Shown: one piece after another, positions 53,315-62,461 of the stretch | Layout: each line of letters starts with the position of its first letter | How positions within the stretch are numbered: the first letter of the stretch is position 1 | Assembly (NCBI GenBank): GCA_964445815.1 | Contig: CAYULW010000001.1 | Location: 558,001-622,000 of the forward strand | Length of the DNA stretch: 64,000 nucleotides | DNA from: CAYULW01 sp964445815 | GTDB taxonomy: Bacteria; Bacteroidota; Bacteroidia; Flavobacteriales_E; Vicingaceae | Direction: 5' to 3' | The notes under the pieces: model-generated | What the model was told of the DNA's origin: nothing | What the model saw: the letters and a program-made list of their open reading frames with translations, nothing else | Database searches by the model: none | Position numbers and translations under genes: made by a program

Positions 53315-56300
53315 ATGAAGACTAAACTTATTTCACTCTTTTTGCTAAGTGCATTTTTTTCTGCACTTTACGGTCAGACCTCTTATGTCAATGAGGACTT
53401 TAATGCTGGAGTTTTACCAAGCGGTTGGGCTAATACTGCCAATACAGGAATCCATGTCTGGGAATTCGGTCTTGATGGTTCTGTTGACCATCCGGGCAAT
53501 AACAATATTGATGGCACTGCAATGGCTCATTTTGATGACAGTAAACATGGAGTGGGGTCCATTTTAGATTATGCTTCGTTGGAGACACCTGTCTTCAACA
53601 ATTCAACAAGCTCGGCTACTTTCTTGGAGTTTGATTACAATTTCAGAGAATTTGGTTCTGCTCCTGATTCATTTTACGTCGAGGTATTTGATGGTACATC
53701 ATGGAATACAGTTTTCTCAAGAACGACAAACAATTGTGGAAACTACTTGACTTGTAGCTCTTTCCCTCATGTAAAACTGGATATTTCAACTCATGCCAAC
53801 ACAGTATGTAAAGTCAGATTTACTTACTATGACGGCGGTGATTGGGGCTGGTATGTCGGTGTAGATAACGTTCGGATATATTCTCCTTCGACGAATGATC
53901 TAGGTGTTTTTGGATTTTCTAGCCCTGAGAGTGCATGTGGTTTAACAGCGGCTGAAACGGTATCGGTTAAAATTTTTAATTACGGTGCGGTGAGTCAATC
54001 TAATTTTCCAATTTCATATTCATTGAATGGAGGAGCACCTGTCACGGAAACAGTCTCTCAAACATTGAATGTCAATGATTCAGTAATTTATACCTTTAGT
54101 ACTCCGGTCAATTTATCTAATGTCGGAGTTCATGTCATTGATGCATGGACAGGTTTAGTGGGAGATGGAGTAATGTCTAATGATACAAGCTCTACAGTGG
54201 TAGAGCATATTTTCTCCTATGGGCTGCCTTATTTAGAGAGTTTTGAAAATGACAATGGAGGCTGGACAAGCTATGGGACTAATAGCTCATGGAATAGAGG
54301 TAGACCTATAGGGTTGACCATTAATACAGCTGCTCATGGAAATGTGATTTTTGCAACAGATACAATAGGGAATTATAATAGTAACGAGCTTTCTTATCTG
54401 GAATCACCTTGTTTAGATTTTAGTTCGGCCATTGGAGATCCCATTTTAGCTTTTTCCCTGTTTTATGATACAGAACAACCCTTTGATTATCTGTATGTGG
54501 AGACTTCAATTGATTATGGAAGAACATGGACTAAATTTAATGGAGCACTAAATGCTAGGAATTGGTATAATAATGCCAATAGTACTAATTGGACGGGAAA
54601 CTCAGGTGGCTGGTTAAATGTAGAAACAGCTTTGACAGGGATGATGGGACAATCTCAATCTAAAATCAGATTTGCTTTTCGATCTGATGCTTCTCTTAAT
54701 TTAAATGGTATTGGGATTGATCATATTTCAATTCGTTCACCTCAAGCTATTGATATGGCTGTCAATGAGCTGACTCATCCTTCACCTTCCGGATTATTAG
54801 AGTGTGGCTTAGGTATGGAGAGCATCACAATTGAAGTCGAAAATAAAGGTGCCAATACAGCCAATTCATACATTATTTCATACAAGGTAGATGGCGGAGT
54901 TATAGAGTCGGATACCATTAATAATCCTCTGCCATCTAATGCTACCCGTGCGCACATCTTTTCTGCACCTTATGATTTCTCGGTTGTGAAGGGCTATTCG
55001 GTTGATGTTTGGGTGGAGATAGGAGGTGATGGGTTTAGGTTGAATGACAGTATTAATAGGAGTCAAATCAATAATAATGGAAACATTTCAAAACCAGTTC
55101 CTTATTCAAATTATTTTGATCGGTTTTTTGTTGGCTCTGTATTTTCAAATATAGATGATTCTATCAATGATGGCTGGACAAGGAGTTCTACATCTTCTAA
55201 TTTGTCTAGTCAATACATGTGGAGAGTTGGTGTGGGAACTGTGAATCGATCAGGAGGAACAGGACCAGATGGTGACCATACAACAAATGGTCATGGAGGT
55301 TATTTTATGTATACTGAAGCTTCTTTTGGTTCACCCGGGGATGTTGCTACTTTAACTTCGCCTTGTATAGATTTATCCGGTAGTCGAGGAGCAAGAATGA
55401 GTTTTTGGTATCACCGTTATGGCTCACAAATTACTACTCCTATACGAATAGATGTTTATGATGGGGTGAGATGGCATAATAGCTACAGTCAGGTTATCGC
55501 TAAACCTCAGACAAGTGGAATTTCACCTTGGTCTTATAAAGAGGTGGATTTAAATTCCTTTTCAGGAAGAAAGATAAAAGTGCGTTTCAGTGCAACATCC
55601 GGAGGCTGTTGTGCAGGTGATATGGCAATCGATGATTTTAGAGTACTTGACTCAGCTGGTATAGCACCTTTTAATGTCACTTTACTTAACATTAATGGGA
55701 ATAGTGGATGTGTTGATGAGCATGCCCAAATAACAGTGAATCTAATTAATGAAGGAGACAGCACTATACTTCCGGATTCATTGGTATTAGGTTATTTGTT
55801 AGACAATAACTCTATAGAATATGATACCATTAGAGTTCCAATTGCTCCAAAGAATACTTTGAATTACACTTTAAGTAAGACTTTGCAGGTAGCTCAGTTA
55901 GGCTCTGATTTAACCATATGGACAGAACTCAATGCGGATACGATTAATAACGGAGATACTTTGCGAGTTCGACTTCATAGAGAAATCAAGTCAATACCAT
56001 ATAATGAAGACTTTGAAACTATGACTGATAAATACTACAATTGTTGGGGACTAGGTGTAGGAATCGGAAGTTGGAAATTAGGAGATAGCTCTCATCATGC
56101 GGCACTTTATACAGTTCCTCATAAAGATCATACGACAAATAGTTCTTCAGGAAAATACTTATATACCAACGGCATTTCCACTCCCACAATTCAACGCTTA
56201 AGTTCTTCATTAATTGATTTATCAACAACGTCAAATGCTTTCCTTAGCTTTTGGTATCATTTAAGGCAACAAAGTTTGGGATACCTCTATGTAGACATAT

Positions 56301-56770
56301 ATCCTGATGCCAATAGTTCTTCTTATATAAGAATTGATACAATCGTTGGTATCCATACTTCTTCGAGTGACCCTTGGGGATTTTATTCAGCAGATATTTC
56401 AAATTATTCCGGTGATACAATTAAAGTTGTATTGACCGGTCAAAATCATTCAGCTTGGAGCTTTCATTTAGCAATAGATGACTTTCTAGTAGATAGCCGC
56501 TCTCCTGTGGGACTTAAAGAAAAACATGCAGAAGATATTATTGCCGTTTATCCTAATCCTTCAGATGGGCTATTCTATTTGACCATGGAGAAAACAAATC
56601 CTGAAAATACCTCTCTTGAAGTGTTTAACAGTCAGGGGCAATTGATATTAGAAAAAGCAATTGTTGAAATTGTTACACCCCTTGATTTAAGTGAATATAA
56701 ACACGGCATATATTTCTTAAGGCTTAACACCGGGAAAGAGGTTTTGATCAAGAAGATTATTTTGCAGTAA
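53315..56770 (+). CDS. Large modular T9SS-secreted protein (MAM-like / CARDB-like repeats)
   Basis: 1151 residues. Signal peptide ~1-20 (LISLFLLSAFFSALYGQ). Four jelly-roll MAM-like modules alternate with three CARDB-like Ig modules: MAM ~22-190, CARDB ~191-300, MAM ~301-472, CARDB ~473-590, MAM ~591-776, CARDB ~777-889, MAM ~890-1057. Repeated marks are LESPCLDFSS / LTSPCIDLSG / LSSSLIDLST and the module ends VGVDNVRIYS / IGIDHISIRS / MAIDDFRVLD / LAIDDFLVDS. Ends in a T9SS type-A sorting domain (~1070-1151, YPNPSDGLFYL ... HGIYFLRL ... KIILQ). Probably a surface adhesin or glycan-binding protein. No enzyme motif seen. Confidence 0.9.
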   Translation: MKTKLISLFLLSAFFSALYGQTSYVNEDFNAGVLPSGWANTANTGIHVWEFGLDGSVDHPGNNNIDGTAMAHFDDSKHGVGSILDYASLETPVFNNSTSSATFLEFDYNFREFGSAPDSFYVEVFDGTSWNTVFSRTTNNCGNYLTCSSFPHVKLDISTHANTVCKVRFTYYDGGDWGWYVGVDNVRIYSPSTNDLGVFGFSSPESACGLTAAETVSVKIFNYGAVSQSNFPISYSLNGGAPVTETVSQTLNVNDSVIYTFSTPVNLSNVGVHVIDAWTGLVGDGVMSNDTSSTVVEHIFSYGLPYLESFENDNGGWTSYGTNSSWNRGRPIGLTINTAAHGNVIFATDTIGNYNSNELSYLESPCLDFSSAIGDPILAFSLFYDTEQPFDYLYVETSIDYGRTWTKFNGALNARNWYNNANSTNWTGNSGGWLNVETALTGMMGQSQSKIRFAFRSDASLNLNGIGIDHISIRSPQAIDMAVNELTHPSPSGLLECGLGMESITIEVENKGANTANSYIISYKVDGGVIESDTINNPLPSNATRAHIFSAPYDFSVVKGYSVDVWVEIGGDGFRLNDSINRSQINNNGNISKPVPYSNYFDRFFVGSVFSNIDDSINDGWTRSSTSSNLSSQYMWRVGVGTVNRSGGTGPDGDHTTNGHGGYFMYTEASFGSPGDVATLTSPCIDLSGSRGARMSFWYHRYGSQITTPIRIDVYDGVRWHNSYSQVIAKPQTSGISPWSYKEVDLNSFSGRKIKVRFSATSGGCCAGDMAIDDFRVLDSAGIAPFNVTLLNINGNSGCVDEHAQITVNLINEGDSTILPDSLVLGYLLDNNSIEYDTIRVPIAPKNTLNYTLSKTLQVAQLGSDLTIWTELNADTINNGDTLRVRLHREIKSIPYNEDFETMTDKYYNCWGLGVGIGSWKLGDSSHHAALYTVPHKDHTTNSSSGKYLYTNGISTPTIQRLSSSLIDLSTTSNAFLSFWYHLRQQSLGYLYVDIYPDANSSSYIRIDTIVGIHTSSSDPWGFYSADISNYSGDTIKVVLTGQNHSAWSFHLAIDDFLVDSRSPVGLKEKHAEDIIAVYPNPSDGLFYLTMEKTNPENTSLEVFNSQGQLILEKAIVEIVTPLDLSEYKHGIYFLRLNTGKEVLIKKIILQ

Positions 56771-56785
56771 GTATTGCTCTTGAAA

Positions 56786-56982
56786 TGTTTACAAATCGAA
56801 ATCTGGACTCGGAACTGCTTTCTTTGGGTTTAATGGTATTGATAAACATCATGTTGATTAATTCCTTATCATCTGTCAGAAGTGTTTTTGACATACCATT
56901 AATGATATTGATTGGCCCATCACTTTTATAAGCTCTTTTTAAGGGTTCGTAGCTTCCGTCTACAAAAGTCAGTTGAATGGAA
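56786..56982 (-). pseudogene. Truncated copy (3' end) of the secreted-protein gene at 57441-57869
   Basis: Bases 56826-56982 match 57489-57645 without gaps at about 143 of 157 positions; homology stops sharply at 56982. The piece encodes only the last ~65 residues (IQLTFVDGSYEPLKRAYK... on the minus strand), has lost its 5' two-thirds, and is frameshifted near the old stop. Nine or so of the 14 differences are silent, so the fragment comes from a gene that was under selection, not from a random recent copy. Confidence 0.85.
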
Positions 56983-56999
56983 TTTGGCTCATGGCTTTG
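56972..56999 (+). promoter_or_regulatory. Weak candidate promoter of the STAS/SEC14-like gene
   Basis: TTG at 56972-56974, 17 bp, then TGGCTTTG at 56992-56999 (seven of eight of TAnnTTTG). It straddles the junction where homology of the truncated gene copy ends. Confidence 0.3.
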
Positions 57000-57029
57000 T
57001 TTTCACTAGCTTTAGAAGAAATTTATTGC

Positions 57030-57416
57030 ATGATAGATCAAGATGTAATAGAAACAAGAGCCTTTTTTATTAGAGAACAAGAACACGGCATTATTCGTGT
57101 GGAGAAAAAGCTCGGAGTAGACCTACTTCCCAGCGATTTAGATGATAACGATAGGATATATCAAAAGCTTTTTCAAGGAGAGAAACGCTTGTTCCTTATT
57201 ATCTATGAGATCGATTGCACTTCTGACCATACGTTTCGAAAAAGAGCTTCATTGAGCTATAGATCTGAATTTAAAAAAGCAGAGGCAATGGTCATTAAAT
57301 CACTTTCCAATCGTATTGAAGCCAATTTTTACAAAAAGAACTATGATATAAAACATCCTTTGCAAGTATTTACTGATGAAATAACAGCTATCGAATGGTT
57401 GTTATCTCATCAGTAA
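57030..57416 (+). CDS. Small protein resembling the STAS/SEC14-like DUF7793 family
   Basis: 128 residues from the ATG at 57030 (MIDQDVIETRAFF); ATG 56991 would add 13 residues (MALFSLALEEIYC) and cannot be excluded. The pattern of strand-strand-helix, with EHGIIRVEKKLGVDL, RLFLIIYEIDC, FKKAEAMVIKSLSNRIEANFY and a final FTDEITAIEWLLSHQ helix, resembles the STAS/SEC14-like proteins common as small lone genes in Flavobacteria; this is recognition by eye. Function unknown. It lies between a truncated and an intact copy of the same secreted-protein gene. Confidence 0.6.
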   Translation: MIDQDVIETRAFFIREQEHGIIRVEKKLGVDLLPSDLDDNDRIYQKLFQGEKRLFLIIYEIDCTSDHTFRKRASLSYRSEFKKAEAMVIKSLSNRIEANFYKKNYDIKHPLQVFTDEITAIEWLLSHQ

Positions 57417-57440
57417 ATCAAATAGCTATTCTCTCCTGTT

Positions 57441-57869
57441 TTACAAATCAAAGTCCGGATCTGGTGCCTTTTTAAAGGCTTTTTTCTTGGGTTTAATGGC
57501 ATTGACAAACATGATGTTGATCAGTTCTTCATCCTCTGTCAAAAGTGTTTTTGACATGCCATTGATAATATTGATTGGCCCATCACTTTTATAAGCTCTT
57601 TTTAAGGGTTCGTAGCTTCCATCTACAAAGGTCAGTTGAATGGAACTGCGGACAATAACTCCGTTTTTGACCACCACTTTACCCATAAAACAGTCAGCAA
57701 AGGAGCCTTTTCTGACTGAGATAACGACTTGTTCATAAGTGCCGTCGGGTACTTCATTAGCCCCCCTTACCTCAAAGGCTTTAGCGTATTTTTGAAAGCA
57801 GGTAGGTTCATCCTGCCCAAAAGCAATCAGGCTGAGGATGGTAAATAGAATAGCAATTGATCTTTTCAT
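57441..57869 (-). CDS. Secreted hypothetical protein (intact copy)
   Basis: 142 residues from the ATG at 57869; the longer frame to 57905 adds 12 residues before the signal peptide MKRSIAILFTILSLIAFGQ and is rejected. The mature part (~20-142) has a strand pattern: YEQVVISVRKGSFADCFMGKVVVKNGVIV and FVDGSYEPLKRAYKSDGPINII (cores only). I do not recognise the family. Two Cys (in TCFQKY and DCFMGK) could form a disulphide. Its 3' part is duplicated as the pseudogene at 56786-56982. Probably periplasmic or exported; no T9SS sorting domain. Confidence 0.75.
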   Translation of the reverse strand: MKRSIAILFTILSLIAFGQDEPTCFQKYAKAFEVRGANEVPDGTYEQVVISVRKGSFADCFMGKVVVKNGVIVRSSIQLTFVDGSYEPLKRAYKSDGPINIINGMSKTLLTEDEELINIMFVNAIKPKKKAFKKAPDPDFDL

Positions 57870-57952
57870 TATAAACAGTCTTTTATGCGAAAATAAAAAG
57901 AGCATTAAAAGCAGAGAAAAATTTTCAAATTACTTTTACACAAATTATTGTG

Positions 57953-58528
57953 ATGTCTGAAACGATCCGTCGAAATTTTGAGCAAGCACAAGCTGTATTA
58001 AATGAGTTTGTAGAAAATCCTGATAATCTGGATAAAATTGAAAGAGCTGCTCAAGCTATGTCAAAAGCAATACGTCAAGGTGGGAAAATCATTTCATGTG
58101 GTAACGGTGGTTCCATGTGTGATGCCATGCATTTTGCAGAAGAGTTGAGTGGAAGGTTTCGGGAAAATAGAAAGGCCTTACCTGCAATAAGTATTTCCGA
58201 CCCTTCACATTTATCTTGCGTTGCTAATGATTATGGCTACGAATTTGTTTTTTCCAGATACATTGAAGCTTTAGGAGAAGAAAGTGATGTGCTATTGGCG
58301 ATTTCAACTTCAGGAAATTCAAAGAATATTATTCAAGCCATTCATATAGCTCGACAAAAGAACATGAAGATTATTGGATTAACGGGAAAGGATGGTGGTC
58401 AGATGGGCCAAATCTGTGATGTGGAAATCAGAGTGCCTTACTCAGACTATGCAGATCGTGCTCAGGAAATTCACATTAAAGTCATCCATTCTATGATTCA
58501 TCGAATAGAAGAATTGCTTAGCGAATAG
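57953..58528 (+). CDS. gmhA: Sedoheptulose-7-phosphate isomerase (phosphoheptose isomerase)
   Basis: 191 residues from ATG 57953, a normal GmhA length. SIS-domain motifs CGNGGSMCDAMHFAEELSGRF and AISTSGNSKNIIQAI, plus SDYADRAQEIHIKVIHSMI near the end with the catalytic His/Glu. Converts sedoheptulose-7-phosphate to D-glycero-D-manno-heptose-7-phosphate for heptose units of LPS or other surface glycans. The gene overlaps the convergent TonB-domain gene by 11 bp. Confidence 0.92.
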   Translation: MSETIRRNFEQAQAVLNEFVENPDNLDKIERAAQAMSKAIRQGGKIISCGNGGSMCDAMHFAEELSGRFRENRKALPAISISDPSHLSCVANDYGYEFVFSRYIEALGEESDVLLAISTSGNSKNIIQAIHIARQKNMKIIGLTGKDGGQMGQICDVEIRVPYSDYADRAQEIHIKVIHSMIHRIEELLSE

Positions 58529-59300
58529 CACCTCCCGGATTAACAAAATTGAGTTGGTACTCCAACTTACATCTTACAGCTTTTTCATTTTTTATGGCTG
58601 GTTTCCATCTCATTAATCTTACCAGACGTTTGGTTTCCTGATTACAACCACCTCCAACAGGCTCAATCACTCTGATGTTTGATGCTCTACCATAAGGTTC
58701 AACAATAAATTCTACCGTCACTCGGCCGGAGATGTTTTGTTTTAAAGCAATTTCAGGATATTTAAAATTTTCTTTTAGAAATGCACGATGATCCAGTGTC
58801 ATGTCAAAAATGGGTTTAGTGTCAACATGGTTAATGTCAAATACCTTTGCATCTGCACTAATGGTAATGGATTGATTTGGATAAGGTAGGGAGTCATAGC
58901 CTCTTTTCTTGACTAGCTTTCTGTATTTTTTGATGTCAAAACTTATTTTGATCTTTTCAAAGCCTAATTCTTCATCATCTCTACCTGGATCTTTTTCCCA
59001 AATGATACGTTCAAAAACGCGCATGGCCTCTTTTTGCAATAGAGTATCCGTATTGTCTGCTATTAATGAATGGCTAATCTCACCTTTGCTGTTTATCTTA
59101 AAAGTGATGAAAACATCGCCTTCAATACCTTTTTCAAGCGCTTCCCTTGGGTAAAACAATTCTTGCTTCACAAATTGTTTGAGTTCATTTAACCCCCCAT
59201 TCGGTTCTGCGGGAAAATATACTGTTCTAAAAAGGTGCATTTGTTGTGCACTGCTGATAAATGAAAATACGAGGAGAGCAATTGCAAAAAAAGATTTCAT
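58518..59300 (-). CDS. Secreted protein with two TonB C-terminal-like domains
   Basis: 260 residues. Cleavable signal peptide (MKSFFAIALLVFSFISSAQ) instead of the membrane anchor of normal TonB. Two TonB-C-like modules: ~37-120 (YPREALEKGIEGDVFITFKIN) and ~170-256 (YPEIALKQNISGRVTVEFIVEPYG, ending LEYQLNF), each with the YPxxAxxxxxxGxVxxxF pattern. Without a membrane helix it cannot tap proton-motive force alone, so it is more likely a periplasmic peptidoglycan- or receptor-binding protein. Overlaps gmhA end by 11 bp. Confidence 0.82.
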   Translation of the reverse strand: MKSFFAIALLVFSFISSAQQMHLFRTVYFPAEPNGGLNELKQFVKQELFYPREALEKGIEGDVFITFKINSKGEISHSLIADNTDTLLQKEAMRVFERIIWEKDPGRDDEELGFEKIKISFDIKKYRKLVKKRGYDSLPYPNQSITISADAKVFDINHVDTKPIFDMTLDHRAFLKENFKYPEIALKQNISGRVTVEFIVEPYGRASNIRVIEPVGGGCNQETKRLVRLMRWKPAIKNEKAVRCKLEYQLNFVNPGGAIR

Positions 59301-59354
59301 TTTGGTAATGATAAATACTATATTGCCACTAAGTTATACAATTCAATCAAATCT

Positions 59355-60893
59355 ATGCTTGTAAAAACCTACGGCAGCGCAGTACAAGGTGTGCATGCCA
59401 TTACAATTACCATTGAAGTCAATATCGATCAGGGAATCAACTTTTTTTTGGTTGGATTGCCGGATAATGCAGTAAAGGAAAGTCATCAAAGAATTGAAGC
59501 GGCCTTAAAAAATAATGGCTACAAAATTCCTGGTAAAAAGGTGGTCATCAATATGGCTCCGGCTGATATCAGAAAAGAGGGATCGGCTTACGATTTGACT
59601 ATAGCTACAGGCATTTTGGCAGCATCTCAACAGATAAAACATGAAGATGTTGGAGATTATGTTATTATGGGAGAATTAAGTTTGGATGGTAGCTTGCAAT
59701 CCATGAAAGGAGCATTACCCATTGCTATTCAGGCAAGAAAGGAGGGGTTTAAGGGGCTTATACTTCCAAAACAAAATGCTCGTGAAGCTGCCATTGTAGA
59801 TGATCTGAAGGTTTATGGAGTGGAAAACATTCAAGAGGTCATTGACTTTTTTGACGGGAATTTGAGCATTCAACCAACTTTGGTAGACACGAGAAAGGAA
59901 TTTTTTAAAAATTTATCCAATAGTCAGTTTGATTTTGAAGATGTTAAAGGACAGGAAAACATTAAGCGGGCTTTGGAGATAGCTGCTGCGGGTGGTCATA
60001 ATGTAATATTAATTGGTCCTCCGGGTGCAGGTAAGACTATGTTGGCAAAGCGTTTGCCGACTATCCTCCCACCGCTAAGCCTAACGGAGGCACTTGAGAC
60101 CACAAAAATTCATTCGGTTGCCGGGAAAATGGAAGCTGAAGATTCGCTGATTACTTTACGTCCCTTCCGATCTCCACATCACACAATAAGCGATGTTGCA
60201 TTGGTTGGAGGGGGAGGTTTTCCGCAGCCGGGAGAAATTTCTTTGGCACATAATGGCGTTTTATTCTTGGATGAACTCCCTGAGTTTAAAAGAACAGTTT
60301 TAGAAGTGATGCGTCAGCCCATGGAAGAACGAAAAGTGACCATTTCAAGAGCAAGATTTTCAGTTGATTATCCTGCCTCCTTTATGCTAGTGGCCTCAAT
60401 GAATCCTTGTCCATGTGGTTATTACAATCATCCGGATAAGGAGTGCATGTGCGCGCCGGGTGTTGTTCACAGGTATTTGAATAAGATTTCAGGCCCTTTG
60501 TTAGATCGAATCGATTTACATGTTGAAGTTACTCCGGTAGATTTTGATCAACTTACAGAAACAAGGCAAGCTGAAAAGAGTGACTCAATTCGTCAACGAG
60601 TCGAAAAAGCCAGAGCAATTCAACATGAACGCTTTAAAAATAATAGAGGCATACATTCTAATGCATTGATGCAAGCCAAGCAACTAAGAGAATTATGCCA
60701 CATAGATAAAGAAGGGCATGATTTACTAAAAAGAGCTATGGAGAAACTAGGCTTATCAGCCAGAGCTTACGATCGCATTCTAAAAGTAGCAAGAACGATT
60801 GCTGACCTTGACCAAAGCGATCCAATCAAAACAAACCATCTTGCAGAAGCCATCCAATATAGGAGTTTGGATCGTGAAGGCTGGGCAGGCTAA
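59355..60893 (+). CDS. YifB/ComM family Mg-chelatase-like AAA+ ATPase
   Basis: 512 residues. N-terminal ChlI-like domain (~1-165: NFFLVGLPDNAVKESHQRI, VVINMAPADIRKEGSAYDL) then the Mg-chelatase AAA+ domain with Walker A GPPGAGKTMLAKRLP (~222), the HSVAG and FRSPHHTISDVALVGGG blocks, Walker B FLDELPEF and a CPCGYYN...CMC Cys cluster. The C-terminal ~95 residues form the family helical domain. ComM proteins are branch-migration helicases that help integrate DNA during natural transformation, so it may support uptake of DNA. Ends 192 bp before the next gene. Confidence 0.94.
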   Translation: MLVKTYGSAVQGVHAITITIEVNIDQGINFFLVGLPDNAVKESHQRIEAALKNNGYKIPGKKVVINMAPADIRKEGSAYDLTIATGILAASQQIKHEDVGDYVIMGELSLDGSLQSMKGALPIAIQARKEGFKGLILPKQNAREAAIVDDLKVYGVENIQEVIDFFDGNLSIQPTLVDTRKEFFKNLSNSQFDFEDVKGQENIKRALEIAAAGGHNVILIGPPGAGKTMLAKRLPTILPPLSLTEALETTKIHSVAGKMEAEDSLITLRPFRSPHHTISDVALVGGGGFPQPGEISLAHNGVLFLDELPEFKRTVLEVMRQPMEERKVTISRARFSVDYPASFMLVASMNPCPCGYYNHPDKECMCAPGVVHRYLNKISGPLLDRIDLHVEVTPVDFDQLTETRQAEKSDSIRQRVEKARAIQHERFKNNRGIHSNALMQAKQLRELCHIDKEGHDLLKRAMEKLGLSARAYDRILKVARTIADLDQSDPIKTNHLAEAIQYRSLDREGWAG

Positions 60894-61025
60894 ATGCTTT
60901 ATCTTTAAGTTGTTGGAAGGAAGAGAGACAGTAGTTGACATTTTTGTATAAATTATACAAGTTAGTAGGTTGTTTAAATTGCTCTAGTGAAGAAGGTTAT
61001 AAATACTTGTGAATGCAGATTTGAG

Positions 61026-61033
61026 TACCTTTG
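61026..61033 (+). promoter_or_regulatory. Candidate -7 promoter box of the SPOR-domain gene
   Basis: TACCTTTG fits TAnnTTTG exactly; a TTG at 61007-61009 is 16 bp upstream. Start expected ~61040, 46 bases before the ATG. The rest of the 60894-61085 gap shows nothing else. Confidence 0.45.
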
Positions 61034-61085
61034 CTCTTATTGAAGTAAATTTTCAAATGATGTTTCACTTGAAATTAGACCAAGA

Positions 61086-62357
61086 ATGAAAACAATACTA
61101 AAGACTGTATTTGTAATTATAAGCTTCATTGCATTGTACGGCAATACAAGATTGAATGCTCAAGAATTATATCAAACTACTGAACCTAAGTTATCTGACA
61201 AGTTAAGCATTTCACCAAGTATTGGATGGTTGCATTCTTGGGGTGATTTTCGAACAGAGGATGTAATGCCCAATTTTTTGAAATCTTCAGAAAATGAGTT
61301 AGGCTATAGTCTCAGATTAAATTATGAATTTTCTGAGGTTCTCAGGTTTAGTGCCGGAGTGCTTGCCGGAAAGTTAGTCGGTAATCATGAAATGATTAAT
61401 ACCACTGGTGCTGTTAATGAACCAAGTGATTTGGGATTGGGTGTTCAGTATCGTACAAATATTTTTCAAATTAATTTACCACGAGTAGACTTTAATGCAA
61501 CCAGATTTATTTTCAAGGATAGATCAAAGGTATTTAACAAGGTTTCTGTTAATCTGTTTTTAAGCCATGGTTTGATATTTTTCGATTCTAAAGTGTATGC
61601 TATGCAAAGTGAGGATATTCACTTGTTGTATGGAAAACATAGAGGGAGATCGGGGAGAACAACAGAAGCAGTGACAACTTTTGGTAGTGAATTGGCTTAT
61701 TTATTAAATGATCAATTTGACCTTAATCTTGGAATAGCCATTGGTAATGTCTGGAATGATCGCTTAGATGCATGGGAATCTAGGGGTTCATTTAATGATA
61801 AATACAGTTACCTTTCTGCAGGAGTGACTTATTACATAAAGAAAAGGAGTTATGTAGTTAAAGATTTTGGTCTTGAAGAAGATGCATTGGTTAAAAATGA
61901 AGCATCGGAAACGGAAGATGTGAAAAAAGGCGAGCTTGATGAAAAAGAGGAGATAGCAGAAGATACAGGTGAGATCCAAACTCAAAACGAAATAGAGGAT
62001 AAGGAAGTTGAAAATGTTTTAGATGAACCGTTACAAAAAGTGGATCAAAAACCTGAACCTGAAGCAAACCAGCGAGAGAGTATAGTGCCAAAAGATAATT
62101 CCTCCGGAAATGAATATGAGCTAAATGAGGAAAGAGGAATGTTTGTTATTGTTTCGGCCTTTAAAACACTAGAACGTGCAAGACAAGATGCGAAGAATTG
62201 GGAAGAAAAAGAAGAGGTAATGATTGTAAGAAATCGAATCAATACATGGTATTTGGTTTCAATTGCTCGTTATGATGACAAAGAAAGCGCTTTAAAGAGA
62301 ATGCGTGAAGCAAGACAACTGGGTTATGAAGGGTCTTGGGTGCTTTTAAAACCTTAA
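61086..62357 (+). CDS. Outer-membrane barrel protein with C-terminal SPOR domain
   Basis: 423 residues. Signal peptide (KTVFVIISFIALYGNTRLNAQ), then an OmpA-like eight-strand barrel of ~250 residues (strands such as ISPSIGWLHSWGDF, LGYSLRLNYEF, YSYLSAGVTYYI). A ~90-residue acidic Glu/Lys linker (~280-340) follows, and a C-terminal SPOR domain (~350-423, FVIVSAFKTLERARQDAKNW ... NTWYLVSIARY ... LGYEGSWVL), which binds denuded glycan strands of peptidoglycan. The protein thus spans from outer membrane to wall. It precedes the capsule export genes by 105 bp. Confidence 0.86.
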   Translation: MKTILKTVFVIISFIALYGNTRLNAQELYQTTEPKLSDKLSISPSIGWLHSWGDFRTEDVMPNFLKSSENELGYSLRLNYEFSEVLRFSAGVLAGKLVGNHEMINTTGAVNEPSDLGLGVQYRTNIFQINLPRVDFNATRFIFKDRSKVFNKVSVNLFLSHGLIFFDSKVYAMQSEDIHLLYGKHRGRSGRTTEAVTTFGSELAYLLNDQFDLNLGIAIGNVWNDRLDAWESRGSFNDKYSYLSAGVTYYIKKRSYVVKDFGLEEDALVKNEASETEDVKKGELDEKEEIAEDTGEIQTQNEIEDKEVENVLDEPLQKVDQKPEPEANQRESIVPKDNSSGNEYELNEERGMFVIVSAFKTLERARQDAKNWEEKEEVMIVRNRINTWYLVSIARYDDKESALKRMREARQLGYEGSWVLLKP

Positions 62358-62461
62358 CTATTCTAGCTTTAAAGTAGTCGATTTGCTTTCGATTAAGCAT
62401 TCATTGTTTGAGACTTATGTCATTAAGTTAAAACTCATAATTTCGTACTCCCATTTTAAAA

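Noticed and set aside
56786..57870. Phage or integrative element at the duplicated secreted-protein gene
   Set aside because: No integrase, transposase or phage gene lies between the repeats; only one small gene is present.
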